DNA of 64,000 nucleotides from Gorsachius magnificus (GCA_034008185.1 CM067081.1:187137510-187201509), one strand, 5' to 3'; positions 12,909 to 25,030 are shown, numbered from the stretch's first letter. Translations and numbers: made by a program. The notes: a model not told the origin generated them from the letters alone.

Positions 12909-13226
12909 CTGCTCCAGCCTGGGGTCCCTCCCACGGCAGACAGTCCTCCATGAACTGCTCCAGCCTGGGTCCCTCCTTCCCACGGGCTGCAGTCCCTCAG
13001 GAGCAGACTGCTCCAGTGTGGGTCCCCACAGGGTCACCAGCCCGGCCAGCAAACCTGCCCCAGCCTGGGCTCCTCTCCCCACGGGGCCACAGGCCCTGCC
13101 AGGAGCCTGCTCCAGCGTGGGCTTCCCACGGGGGCCCCGGGGGGGGGTCTGCTCCCCCGTGGGCCTCCCCGGGCTGCAGGTGGGGATCTGCTCCCCCGTG
13201 GGCCTCCCCGGGCTGCAGGGGCACAG
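12909..13226. repeat. Degenerate GC-rich minisatellite inside the LTR
   Basis: Seven units beginning CTGCTCCAGC or a close variant followed by TGGG start at 12909, 12955, 13008, 13055, 13107, 13149 and 13188, so spacing runs from 53 down to 39 bp. Most units also hold CCCACGGG or CCACGGGG. The last two units are almost identical with a 39-bp period. Confidence 0.85.
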
Positions 13227-13315
13227 CCTGCCCCACCTCCCCCCCCCGGCCGGGGGGGGGGCTCCTTGAGATTTTTTCCAGCTGCACTTGCTGTTGTGCA
13301 GCAACTTTTTACCCC

Positions 13316-13333
13316 TTCTTAAATATGTTACCA
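13316..13333 (-). promoter_or_regulatory. TATA-like motif of the solo LTR
   Basis: The minus strand reads CATATTTAAGAAG, a plausible core promoter position for the LTR when read in its likely sense direction. Activity cannot be judged from sequence. Confidence 0.4.
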
Positions 13334-13491
13334 CCATCACTGATGGGCTTGGCCTTGGCCAGTGACAAGTCCATCTTGGAGCCAGACAGAATTGGCTCTA
13401 TCTGATATAGGGGAAACTTCTAGCAGCTTCTCACAGAAGCCACCCCTGTAGCCCTCACGCTACCAAAACCTTGCCATGCAAACCCAATACA

Positions 13492-13496
13492 CCCTT
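13492..13496. repeat. Target site duplication, right copy (CCCTT)
   Basis: CCCTT directly after the LTR end ACA; pairs with 12517-12521. The A before each copy also matches, so a 6-bp duplication cannot be fully excluded, but then the LTR would lose its CA end. Confidence 0.75.
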
Positions 13497-16400
13497 CTCT
13501 GTGTATTTCTCATGTTGGACAAAGAGCCCAGATTTAGCTGTATAGGACAGGAAATAAATACTATTCAGGATATTTAGCAATTGTAGCACCAGCTGAGATT
13601 CTTGGGGATCTAGAACATCAAATTTGACCTATAAGTAGAAAGCATTGTCCTCGGTACCACAAAACATCATGCTGAAATTCAGGCCCTTTCATTCAAGTTA
13701 ACCCATTTTTCTTTCTCAATTTTCTCCCTCTCCAAATGCATTTTTCAAATTTTGATGTAAGAACTTTACTGGGAGGAAAAAAGTGGCAAAGGTGAAGCTG
13801 TGAGACAAATTAGCAGGTTCTATAATTTGCTGACCTAAAAGCAATTTTTATTTTTGATCATACACTTGCACTTTGGTGAGGTTCCTTGACATTATACCCT
13901 AAATATGGAAATTCAGCTTTTATGGGTTACATTTCTGACTTTTTGCAGACTTCCTGTGAAAATCAATGAATTTGAGTCATCTTCTGCCATCTTTAATATA
14001 TGTATTTGAAAGTTGGGACATTAAGGTTTGCACATTTTAACACAGGCAGATACTAAATATTGCATATATGAATGTAGGCTCCTAACATAAAACTATCATT
14101 TTATGCTTCTTGCTATTTCCTATTAGCTGTGATAATTATTTTTCAGTAATGTGTTGATTCAAAATTCCCATCTTTCTGTAAATCATTTTCCTTCTAAAGG
14201 AGATACCCATTTTTAATCACAACCTTCCATCATCCCTCACGTTCCTGTTACTGTAAAACAAAAATAAAACAAGTCTGAGGAACAAACCAACCAAGAATCC
14301 TTTGCACTACAGCCTTTCCAAGGAACACTAGAGAGAGACCAAAGAATTTTTGACAAGATTGTGTTTCAGGCTGCGTGATCCCCCAATTCAAGCAAACAAA
14401 AATATGGTCCATTTCCACACAAAACGCTATCCCAATTTTCTTCACCTCCATTTAGAACTGCACTGTGGACCTATTGGTATGGAGGGGTGAGGCCTGATTC
14501 AAGATAACCCAGAAAACTGCCTATGAAACTGCTGTGAGGAAAGGTCCATGTTTGCTGGACATGAGCCAGCTCAGGCTCACAGTAGTGCAGCTACATGAGG
14601 TATGCCACAGCCAATAAGCTCTCCTCAGAACAGTGTTTTCCTCATTCACTTAAGGACCTTCTCAAGAAGAACAGGTCTTTCTCAATCCTTCCAATAACCA
14701 TGTGTGTTCAAATTAATTTTTGGAGGAATACTCTCACTTTTGAAATTCCATTTTCATTACTGATGCAATTTCCAAGTCGGCAAGAAGAGAAAACATTCCT
14801 TCCCTAGGAATTATGCTCAGCTGATGTAAATGGTATTATTTCACTGATTTAAAGAAATTGCATCAGCCTACAATAGAAATGGTCTACCTGGTATGGCGAG
14901 CCACTTCTGTCCATTTATTCTACTTTATTTGCATGTTTCTTATTGTAACTAATCAATGTATCTTCATTATTTCTCCAGGTAGTTCAAACTGTATATTGTC
15001 ATTACTGAAAGGCCTTTCCTTTAACTACATATTATCTGTTTTCCTCTTTATTTTTAATCTGTGCCTTTCAGCCTGATCATAATAATTCTTAAACTTAAAT
15101 TTATGATTTTTATACCATGATGTTTTGTATAATTTTTGTTCAGTATGAACTAGAGACAACAAACATAGTTTCCAGCCAATGAAAAAATATTTTTGTTGGC
15201 ATCTCTTATGTTGAATTATTTAATAAAAATTAAGTTTTTAATATAATCTTGTGAGTATTATTCTCATTTTTTATTGTGTCCCTGCAAGAGTTTGTACAAA
15301 CCAGTCCCTATATAGTTTGTGACATTATTTGGAGTAGACAATGGCTAACTTCTGCATTTCTACCTCATTTCTACTGAAAAATATCTTTAATCCTTCAGAA
15401 ACAAATTGCAGATCATTAACCATAAAACTGACCCTTCAGAAAAGCCATGCACTTTCAAAGTCAAGATGCTAAAATGTTTTATCAGACAATATGACTCTTG
15501 TCCAACTTGACTGATTAATAATTATGCTAAATATATTGCTGCTCCTCCTCCACAAGGCTTCAAAGCCTCCTTCCATGAACCCCATGGGCGTCATCTGGAC
15601 CCTTTTCTGGTAGATACCAAAGAACAAGACCCTGTCACCTAATTCCTTGTGAGACAGAACCAGAACGTTTCAATTCCTCAAATCTTAAGATACAAATTTA
15701 TTACAAAGGGAACTGAACAAATCAAGGGACACCATGCTATCTAAAAATCCAATGAATTTTAGTGTAGTCTGCACTTTCCCGCAATATGCCCTGATCCTCC
15801 TAGAGCTCAGTGATGGGTACAGCCTACTTCCCTAAACAGTATAAACTTTCCATCCCTGCCATCTCTTGCAAACTAAAGCAGCTTGCAACACAATTAGAAA
15901 GATGAAGCCCATTATATAAGATAGCAAAGCTGGACAAATTTATCAAATTGACGCTATTTCTACTTAGTTTCAGTACAACAGTCCTGCATCTGTTCATTGC
16001 TTGTGTGATGAAAAAATGACTATGTTTTCTTGAATGCTTTTCTCTAAAGAGATCCATAAGGCTCAGGCTGCACTTTTGTTTGGAGTAGTTTCCATCAAAT
16101 CAATTCCATCTTCATCATTAGTGATTTTCTTGTTGCATCTCCAGATCCAATTAAACCAATCATGCCTTTTCAATTAACTACAATTACCTTAATTAGATGA
16201 GAATAACAACAAGAAAAAAAGGAAAACAACTTCCAAAGTTAATCAGGTTAGTGTATCCTTATTTACAGACTGCAATCAAGCCTCTGCATGTTTCAGTCCA
16301 GTTTCCAGCTTCAGCACAAACAGACCTCAAGGAGCTTTAAAGGAACAGTAGCAATATACAGTCAGCTCCATTTGGAGAGGGAAATCATAAGGGTTTTATT

Positions 16401-16912
16401 AAACTTAGAGATGAAAAAATGTTCCCTGAAAGGTAGATGTAAAGCAGGTAACATTCCGTACCCAGTCAGTGGCAAGAACCCAGTCCCAGAGCTATGGTCT
16501 AGTCTCTGGAACCTGCTATTTATCCCTTTGGCAAAGATGAATGGCATATCCAGGAAGATGCCTCATTCCATTTTAGTCTCAGGTTAAAGTTATTTAAATC
16601 CTTTGCAACTATGAGAATAAAAGTATTTTAAATGAAAAACAAGAAGTCAGGCATGCTCAAATTCTCCCAAATCTTGGCTGTTTACTCCAAGATTATAACT
16701 TGTGTCACACAACTCTTCTGTCAAACCCGCTCTGTGAACCTGCCACTTCCTTCCCACTTATTTACTTTCTTTCTACAGCGTACATGACTTTCTCATTCAT
16801 ATCCTAGTATTCTTTCATGTAAACTACTGCAATCTTCTCAGATGTCCTTTCTTTCTGCTTTCTAAACACCTAAACCACTGTTTTGGCTTCTCTTAACAGC
16901 AGCTTCACAGGG

Positions 16913-16929
16913 AATATATATATATATAT
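16913..16929. repeat. TA microsatellite
   Basis: Short run of TA dinucleotides. Confidence 0.8.
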
Positions 16930-17262
16930 GTAAAATCTGCCTTCTACTGGGTTGCTTGGGTCAGGTTCCCTGGAGCAAAACTCACTTCCTAAACCTCTTC
17001 CAGGAATGCTACTGATGAATCCTGTGTTTTGTCACAATAAAAAAATTTAACACAGAGAAAATTTGCTACAATAGAAGACAGATTTTTCCTGGGGACCAAT
17101 TAAAAAACTATTGAACATGGTCCAAAATTAACCCATTATCCAAAAGTGGGGTTTTTTTTCCCATGGTAAGGTTTCCTTCTTCACATCAGATCAAAATAAG
17201 AACAAGGAAACTTGAGGGAAAAAAAAGCAAGCAAACAAAATTTTAATAAAACAGCTTTTCCC

Positions 17263-17292
17263 TGAAAAAAAAAAAAAAAGAAAAAGAAAAAA
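17263..17292. repeat. A-rich tract
   Basis: A run with three G interruptions. No retroposed sequence recognised next to it. Confidence 0.8.
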
Positions 17293-18197
17293 GACCCATG
17301 CTAACCAGTGGTAATTACCGATGATAATTACAAAATATACTATGGTCATATAGGTAGTGCATAAATTCATACAAGATTGAAAAAATGCAGGCTTTCCAGC
17401 CTCTCTTTCAGTAGATTTATGTAGAAACTCTGAGATGTCAAGATAAACTTCCATATGTGAACTTTTGCCACTAAGAAGACACTTCTCTGCAGTTTGAGAG
17501 AGCAGTAAAGATGGGTGAAAATTTAAAAGTTCTTTGGTGCTGATGAAAATGATTCAGAAGAAAGAAACTGGAATAAAGATATCAGAGACAGTCAAGTGCA
17601 GCCAATATAAAGGAAAACATTCACTGTTCTTTAAAAGATAGGCAATATATTTTAAATGAGAAATCTGGATTCTCTGAACAAGTCAAATATCTCTAACACT
17701 TAAGCCAGCATTTTAAATAAAGAAAATTAAGTAAGCACAAACTAATGGTTTTGTATAAAATTTGAGATTTCCATATGTTGCTATAAATTGGTATTGTATG
17801 ATTTTAATCTTTATTTTAAATATAGAACTGAATTCTCTTTACCCCTTATAGGTTTCACATTACTGTAGACTCACCGAAACAATGGAAAATAATAGGTACT
17901 CAGTAATTTTGGAAAACCTGGTGGTTATTTATTTAATAAATTTAGATAACTAGATGAGGACTTGGACATAAATTTTACATCAACACATATTTTTTGGAGT
18001 AATTTTCATAGAATGAAAATAATGTTCTTTATACTCAGTCTTAAAGCAAGTTTGTTTCAGGTTCTGCACCCAACATTATGTATGTTGTTTGCTGTTTCCA
18101 CCCCACCAGCGAGTAGGCTGGGGATGCACAAGAAGCTGGGAAGGGACAGAGACGGGACAGCTGACCCCAACGGACCAAAGAGATATCCCATACCATA

Positions 18198-18205
18198 TGA
18201 TGTCA
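18198..18205 (+). promoter_or_regulatory. CRE-like motif in LTR
   Basis: TGATGTCA, one transition away from the palindromic cAMP response element TGACGTCA; the change is what loss of a methylated CpG would give. It lies 18 bp before the TATA-like box. Confidence 0.4.
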
Positions 18206-18215
18206 TGCTTAGCAA

Positions 18216-18222
18216 TATAAAG
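18216..18222 (+). promoter_or_regulatory. TATA-like box of LTR
   Basis: TATAAAG in the expected U3 position, upstream of the R/U5-like part of the LTR. Confidence 0.5.
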
Positions 18223-18404
18223 CTGGGGAAGAAGAAGGAGGGGGTGGGACATATTCAGAGCAATGGCATTTGTCTTCCCAAGTTACCTGTAAGTGTGATG
18301 GAGCCCTGCTTTCCTGGAGATGGCTGAACGCCTGCCTGCCCATGGGAAGTAGTGAATGAATTCCTTGCTTTGCTTTGCTTGCATGCACAGCTTTTGCTTT
18401 ACCT

Positions 18405-18410
18405 GTTAAA
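18405..18410 (+). terminator. Degenerate polyadenylation signal in LTR
   Basis: GTTAAA stands where this LTR type usually has ATTAAA, about 190 bp after the TATA-like box. Confidence 0.35.
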
Positions 18411-19749
18411 CTTCTTTTGTCTCAACCCGTGAGTTTTCTCACTTTTACTCTTCCAATTGTCTCTCGCATCCCACCAGGGGATGAGTGAGCAAGCAGCTGT
18501 GTCGGGCTGAGCTGCCTACAGGGGTTAAACCACAACATAAGGAGACGAAAAATATGACATACATACAGTGGGGATGTTCAGTTCATGAGGCCAATCTAAA
18601 CCTAGGTTGGAGCACAACCCCCAATCACATATGAAGCAAATGTAAGAGGTGGGTCTCAACACCTACAAATTCAATACACAGATGCAGTGAACTGCACTGT
18701 ATCACTAGCTAATGGAGACATATCCCAAGTTTTGGAGTATTTTGACTGATGAATTGGATATGGGATTATCTCTTTCCCACAATAAACTGAATAAAGAATG
18801 GGAAGTAACATGAAATATAATCCAAACTAATACACTAAATTTGTAATACATATTGCTGTGACAATGATGAGGCATAGTGACATTTGTGTGTACCCATCTT
18901 CTTTTAAACTTTCCATTTCTCTTGTGTGTCTTTTGTCTCCTTTCTTTCCTAGAAAACAAGCAATTTCCTTTGATGGCACTGAAGCTGTCTGAAGTCAAAC
19001 TGAAAATGTTTCCCCACATCTTTTCACCCAGGATCATGTCCTTACATCATGTTCCATTAGCCACTATTGGGCAGTTTTTATAGCACAGCTGGTAGGATAA
19101 TAAAGCTGCAGAATTTTCAAAAGATTAATTTGTTACAGTTGAGATTAAAACAATTAGCTTCATACTACTACCAGCCAAACTAGTATGCTGCAAGCATGTA
19201 ATTTCCCTCCATCAAGCGTAATTCTTGACAAAAAAGTGGATGCAAGATTGAAAATATATGGATGCTTTTATGAACACTAGTAAGTGGGGAGAAAGCCTGT
19301 GAAAAATGCGTTCTGTGTTCCTGAAATATTTCCTTCATTCATGTGTGTAGAAAAGTTTTGCCTGCCTTTCATTTTAAACATTTGTAGCTCACTACCAATT
19401 TATAGCAATTTATAGCCCAATACCAAGTAGCAGGTTTTTTAATAACTCAAATGAAATATAGTTATGTTCAGGAATTTCTTCCATATTAGTGTGTGCTTTA
19501 CTTGTAGGCATTGCTTGTAGAATGGGAGAAGGAGGATGAAAATCATTCCCTAGCCTGATTTGAAGCAATTTGAAGTAACTTCAAGAAGTCCTTTTTAATT
19601 AATTTTTTTTAATTTTGAAGGAAGAAATTTATTAACTTTCACCAATTTTTACTTTTATATGTAGCTAGGAGTCCTTACAAGAATGCCTAGGAACTGATTT
19701 AGCAACTCAGTACTCCCACAATGTAAATATAGGTAAAAAGAAGATTTGA

Positions 19750-19802
19750 TTTAGATATAGATTAGTTTAGATATAGATTTGTTTTAGATATTGGTTTAGA
19801 TA
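19750..19802. repeat. Short degenerate tandem repeat (TTTAGATA)
   Basis: TTTAGATA occurs at 19750, 19766, 19783 and 19795, with spacing of 16, 17 and 12 bp. Confidence 0.75.
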
Positions 19803-20859
19803 CATGTATGCTAGTGAAGGGAAGGAACGGATTTCTAGATACTTTCTGACCTATGATGGTGGATGCTAGAAGCAATTTATTTTGCCAGTGTTACTTCTGA
19901 TTAGTTTTTCCTCAGCTCAGGTTATTCTGTTAAACATGACAAGGAAGAATTAATAGCACTACCTAAAGTCACTGTAAAATGTATGCCCAAATCTCTGCCA
20001 TCAGCATTCAACACAGAATTGTTCTTCATTTTTCTTTTAGTTCTTGGCTTCATCTGAGTAAAGATGAGTAAACTCTGCCAAATTTTATGTTGATATTGGA
20101 TGGAAGGCAAATGTTCATAGGAAAGTAAGTTGAGACTTCCAGATTTATTTCAATTGAGGATAAATTTATTTCATTGTTTCCCCAGAGTAATGGTGCACTG
20201 TAAGAGTTCAATCTATAATGTTTCCCTTTCTGTTTTATAAAATATATCTGTTGATGGTGATACAGAAGTGTAAAATATACCTTAGTGATGACTCACACCA
20301 TCAAAAACTGAGTAAAGAAATTTGGACTAAGATGCATATCAAATATGTATACATGTTTATCTGACAGCATAGCTTATCACAGAGCTTTAGAAGTGAACTT
20401 GCTTTTCCAAGTTTCTTTACAGCCTTTGAGTAAAGGGAATGTACCATGTTGGTTGGTTTTCTCCAAATACACTGCTTCCACAGATCTGTTTTGTGTTACT
20501 GCATGCCTTGTGCTGCATTAGTAGAACCTATTTTAAATCTACTGAAGGAGCTCAGAATCAAACTTTCTCTTCTGTTACCCAATAAGCAATGGTATAAAAT
20601 CCCCTGACCTATCAGTGCTACTATCTATCTAAATTCTCAGACTAGCAGGCATCATAAACCAAATGCTCACTCCCCAAGTGCCCAATCACCCCAAGCTGAT
20701 TCCAAAGGTAGAGGTCAAAAAAACATCTATCAAAGTAGAGGAACCCACTTGGTGAAGCAAACATTGGAGCAAAACAAACAATGAAAAATAGTTAAAGAAA
20801 CCCAAGGCCATGTAAAAGACTTATCTACCCTTCATGTACTAAAGGTTTTTCTACTTTAG

Positions 20860-20935
20860 ATATTATTATATTAGTTATTATATAGTTATATTAGCTGTTA
20901 TATAGCTATTATTATACTACACTTCATGTAGTTTT
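20860..20935. repeat. AT-rich imperfect repeat
   Basis: Repeated TTATTATA, TTATATAG and TTAG(T/C)TATTA-like words; low-complexity patch. Confidence 0.6.
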
Positions 20936-22984
20936 ACATTTTCACATCCATTTAAGATGACAGGAATAGACAGCTCAAAAAAGAGGGAGGCATTATCATT
21001 TCAGATTAGAACATACATACATAAATGCAAACACACATCTCAAAGCTAATTAGCAGCATGACTTCTCATCAGCATCACGGAAATCACAGGAGTACCTCCC
21101 TAATGTGTATGTGCTTTAAAAGGCAACAAAACCTCCCAGGTGTATAGGAGAGTCTAGACAGAAAGCATCAGTAACTCAGAGATTTGGCAGAATTAGCTTC
21201 TTGAATCTGTAACACAATGTTATTGATCACTCAATATTAATACCCTCCTTTCCATTCCTCCTTAGTTACATCTGAACAAAGAAGTCCAGTAAGTAACTCA
21301 GTGAAAGAAAAGAGCCAATGAGATCACTAATTCTAGTTTTTGGCTCAGTCAGACATGCTCTCTAAAAAATATCCATCCCTGTAGGTAGGTTTAATAATTC
21401 TAATATCTACATTTTTCTTTCTCTTTTTCTTTCCCTGTTTAGATGAAATGCATGGACTGTTCTCCCTCAAGGACATGCGTATCATAGTTTCCATGGCACT
21501 GTTTGTTTAAAGTATAAAATGCATTTGGCCACAGTTCAAACAGCATGTCATGTATTTCATCTTTCAGCCATTCTGAAAAATGAAGTGCATGAGGCCTGGT
21601 AATGATGAGGATGTTTTTGTATATCACTCATTCAGGTGAAAACTGAAAAGGTGAAATCAAGTGTATAGCGATTAGGAAATGCTGCAGTGAGTAGATGTAA
21701 TCAGGCTGACAAAATGTCACACCTCAGACATGTTTTTGGGTCATTTAAAGATCAAAGAATGGCCCAGTGCAAGACATGACAGATAATAAATTAAAACACT
21801 TTGACTAGTTTTGACTGGTTTGCAATAGCTAAAGATTAGAAATCAATTTTTTATTGTATTCTCTTTTCCTTTGATTCCAATATTTTTTTTCTCAGCGTCT
21901 GCAGTTTAATGCAGGCTATGTGCCAAAACTGTCTTAGAAAGTCTGCTATGCCAGATGTCACCCTTTTGCCCTTTTGCTCTGTCTGCAGATTTTCTTTTAA
22001 CAGTATTTGAAACCAAGTTAGTGAGCATACATTTTCCAGTAAAAGAGGCATTATGAATAACACCTTTTGTGTTTCTGAATAACACCCACAAAGTACAGAG
22101 CATCTCATCCTCAACTAAATCAACTATATCTTTAAAAAACGTTATTCTTAACTCTTAGCTGTGTGGAGTGTATCTAAACGATGTTACTCTTTTAAACACA
22201 TATAACAGCTATGCTGGAAGCTAATAAGAAAGGTTAATAAAACCCCACAGAGATGGATTTCACCACATTAATTTGACCTGTGCGGGGAAAAGATGAGCTA
22301 TTTCATTTTACATACTTCTTGTAAGTTTTTGAGCTTCCTGGATGCAAGAGGGCTATTCTATTACTTCCAAAGAAGAAAACCATTCCTGTTTGAATCTTAT
22401 GTAGGAATAGGACTGATATTCTAAGGTTTTTCTCTTTAAACTGTGAATTTCAAGAAAGTAGAAGTGCCCACTGCTTCTCAACTTATAGGCATGAATAAAA
22501 ACATTTTCATTAAAAGAAAATGAGACACATATAAACTCTAATTTTCTCAAGCCTCTCCCATTTTTCAGGTACCAGGCACTAATCAAACAGGTAAAGACAG
22601 TTTTAAAATGGGGAGCAGGGATGTTTCTTTTTGTAGAAGAGACAATTTTAAGATTTTGCTTGAATTTTAAAAAAAATCTCTAAATATTACTGTGTAGCCG
22701 GTTACAGCATAGACTCAGACTCACTTGGTCTGGCCACAGCAGATGACCATTACGTGTTGTCTTGAGGAAAATTGTGGGAAGTTTTTGTTGTATGGGTTTT
22801 TTTCTTAGTAAAGGATGGGCAGAGGTTGACGGCAGTGGGTTACTCCTTTTTTAGGATTAACCATGCAACAAAAAAAATGAAACACACATCAAAAAAGGCA
22901 AAAAAAAGGCAAAAAAAAGACCCCTCAACCAACATATCTACAGGCTGGTTCACTAAGATGAAAGGACTGTAATTTGAATAAAAT

Positions 22985-24300
22985 ATCATAGAATCATAGA
23001 ATCATTTGGTTGGAAAAGACCTTTAAGAGCATCAAGTCCAACCATACCTGTCCACTACAAAACCATGTCTCTAAGTACCACATCTACCAGTCTTTTAAAT
23101 ACCTCCAAGGATGGGAACTCAACCACTTCCCTGGGAAGACCATTCCAGTGCCTGATAACCCTTTCAGTGAAGAAATTTTTCCTAATATCCAACCTAAACC
23201 TCCCCTGGCACAACTGGAGGCCATTTCCTCTCATCCTATCACCTGTAACTTGGGACAAGAGACCAACACCCACCTCGCTAAAACCTCCTTTCAGGTAGTT
23301 GTAGAGAGTCATAAGGTCTCCCCTCAGCCTCCTCCTCTCCAGGCTAAACAACCCCAGTTCCCTCAGCCACTCCTCAGAAGACTTGTGCTCCAGACCCCCC
23401 CACCAGCTTTGTTGCCCTTCTCTGTACACGCTCCAGTGCCTCAATGTCCTTCTTGTAGTGAGGGGCTCAAAACTGAACACAGTTTTCGATGTGTGGCCTC
23501 ACCAGTGCTGAGTACAGGGGCACAATCACTTCCCTACTCCTGCTGGCCACACTATTTCTGATATGAGCCAGGATGCCGTTGGCCCTCTTGGCCACCTGGG
23601 CACACTGCTGGCTCGTATTCAGCCAGCTGTCAACCAGTACCCCCAGATCCCTCTCTGCCAAGCAGCTTTCCAGCCACTCTTCCCCAAGCCTGTAGTGTTG
23701 CACGGGGCTGTTGTGACCCAAGTGCAGGGCCCAGCACCGGGCCTTGTTGAACCTCATACAATCGGCCTCGGCCCATCAATCCAGCCTGTCCAGATCCCTC
23801 TGTAGAGGCTCCCTACCCTCAAGCAGATCAACACTTCCACCCAGTTTAGTGTCATCTGGAAACTTGCTGAAGGTGCAATTAATCCCCTCATCCAGGTTGT
23901 TGATAAAGATGTTAAACAGAACTGGCTCCAACACTTACCCCTGGGGAAGACCACTTGTGACCAGCCACCAACTGGATTTAACTCCATTCACTGCCACCCT
24001 TTGGGCCCAGCCATCCACCCAGTTTTTTACCCAGCAAAGACTACGCCTGTACAGGCCATGGGCAGACAGTTTCTCCAGGGGAAAGTGGTGTCAAAAGCTT
24101 TACTGAAGTCCAGGTACACTACGTCCACAGCCTTTCCCTCGTCCACTAAGCAGGTTACCTTGTCATAGAATGAGATCAGGTTAGTCAAGCAGGATCTGCC
24201 TTTCATAAACCCATGTTGGCTGGGCCTGATCACCTGGTTGGCATGGACATGCTCTGTGATGGCACTCAAGATGTTCTGTTCCATGACCTTCCCTGGCACC
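22985..24300 (-). mobile_element. CR1 LINE, 5'-truncated, with 3' tail
   Basis: The plus strand starts with ATCATAGAATCATAGAATCAT, the complement of the CR1 tail. Reading minus from 24300: [40 protein letters not shown] (motif A), then an internal deletion, [25 protein letters not shown] (FADD changed to FPDD), [46 protein letters not shown], and the C-terminal [21 protein letters not shown]. At least one frameshift (about 23470) and several stops. Its 3' UTR (GTCCAACC...CTTTTCC complement) differs from the other copies, so it is another subfamily. It is truncated in the RT, within about 16 bp of the start of the opposite CR1. Confidence 0.95.
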
Positions 24301-24315
24301 GGGGAGTCCTGTTTA

Positions 24316-25030
24316 TGTATATAAATTGGTGGACAAGAGGGTGGAGAGCAGCCCTGTGGAAAGAGATCTGGGGGTTTGGGCTGATGACAAGTTGGCTGAT
24401 GAGTCAACAATGCACCCTGGCAGCCAAAAGGGCCAACCTGGGGTGCATCAAGCACAGCATAGCTGGCCAATTGAGGGAGGTGATTGTCCTACCCTACACT
24501 GCACTGGTGTGGCCCCACCTTGAATACTGTGTGAAGTTTTGGGTACCTTAATATAAGAAGGACATCAAACATCAAGGGAGTGTGTCCAAGGAAGGGTGAC
24601 CAAGATGGTGAAAGGTCTCGAAGGCAAGACTATGAGGAGAAGCTGAGGTCACATGGCTTGTTCAGCTTGGAGAGAAAACTGAGGGGTGACCTTATCACTG
24701 TCTACAACTTTGTCAAGGGGGGCAGTGGAGGGGGAGGTGCTGATCTCATCTCTCTGGTGATCAGCAATAGGACAGGAGGAAATGGAATGAAGCTGCTTCA
24801 GGGGAAGTTCAGATTGGACATTAGGAAAAGGTTCTTCACAAGAGGTGGTCGGTCACTGGAACAGGCTTCCAGGGAAGTGGTCATGGCACCAAGCCTGTCA
24901 GAGTTCAAGAAGCATCTGGATGATGCTCTTAGTCATATGGTTTACTTTTACGTAGTCCTGAAAGAAGCAGGGAGTTGGACTCAATGAACCTTATGGGTCC
25001 TTTCAACTCAAGATATTCTATGATTTTATG
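24316..25030 (+). mobile_element. CR1 LINE, 5'-truncated, with 3' end
   Basis: The plus strand, in shifting frames, reads [11 protein letters not shown] / [89 protein letters not shown] and EFKKHLDDALS, followed by a CR1 3' UTR (GGAGTTGGACTCAATGAACC) and a decayed tail (ATTCTATGATTTTATG). The GGSGGGGADLI insert and the 3' UTR differ from the minus-strand neighbour, so this is a separate insertion of another subfamily. It has several frameshifts and a small deletion after VKFWVP and is not coding. Confidence 0.93.

Larger units (their letters stand above)
12522..13491 (-). mobile_element. Solo LTR of an avian endogenous retrovirus (ERVL-like)
   Basis: About 970 bp, plus-strand ends TGTGGTGGG and CCAATACA (TGT...ACA), flanked by CCCTT on both sides. 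The sense strand is probably minus: its left part matches the avian LTR type that starts TGTATTGGGTTTGC and ends in GGGTCAACCCACCACA, and a TATA-like CATATTTAAG lies on that strand near 13320. No gag, pol or env is seen on either side, so this is a solo LTR left by recombination between two LTRs. It is the most GC-rich block in the window because of an internal minisatellite. Long open frames here on both strands arise from that repeat and are not genes. The family name is from memory of avian LTRs; the 5-bp duplication fits ERVL better than the 6 bp usual for ERVK. Confidence 0.88.
13497..18099. other. Unassigned AT-rich DNA, no gene seen
   Basis: Only chance open frames. Contains a TA tract near 16.92 kb and an A-tract near 17.27 kb. 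No exon or transposon recognised. Confidence 0.5.
18100..18537 (+). mobile_element. 3' part of an ERVL-like LTR
   Basis: From about CCAGCGAGTAGGCTGG (18106) to GGTTAAACCACAACA (18537), the sequence matches a common avian ERVL-type LTR in the sense direction. In order it shows a CRE-like TGATGTCA, a TATA-like TATAAAG, a GAAGAAGAAGGAGGGGG stretch, CTTTGCTTTGCTTGC, a degenerate polyadenylation signal, and the U5-like end TTTTCTCACTTTTACTC. The end resembles the reverse complement of the start of the 12.5-kb LTR, so the two LTRs are related but opposite in direction. The 5' boundary is unclear and I see no repeat of the TAAGG that follows it, so the 5' part may be lost. No viral coding region lies next to it. 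Confidence 0.82.
18538..22984. other. Unassigned AT-rich DNA, no gene seen
   Basis: No recognised exon, RNA gene or mobile element. Two small AT-rich repeat patches are listed separately. Confidence 0.5.

Noticed and set aside
12778..13405. Several long open frames (96-165 codons) on both strands with Pro/Gly-rich products
   Set aside because: They coincide with the GC-rich minisatellite of the solo LTR. Repeats without stops give open frames on both strands; no domain is present.
17962..18327. 121-codon open frame on the plus strand
   Set aside because: Its second half lies in the LTR remnant and its first half in AT-rich DNA; it has no domain.
18938..18956. TTCTTTCCTAG as a splice acceptor opening a coding exon
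   Set aside because: The frame after it (to 19083) has no recognised content and no donor that would define an exon; such sites are frequent in T-rich DNA.
23010..24106. Plus-strand open frames of up to 183 codons
   Set aside because: They are antisense readings of the minus-strand CR1 copy, whose sense text is clearly RT-like.
22985..25030. Single CR1 inverted by twin priming
   Set aside because: Both arms contain their own ORF2 C-terminus and 3' UTR, and these differ, so two insertions are needed.
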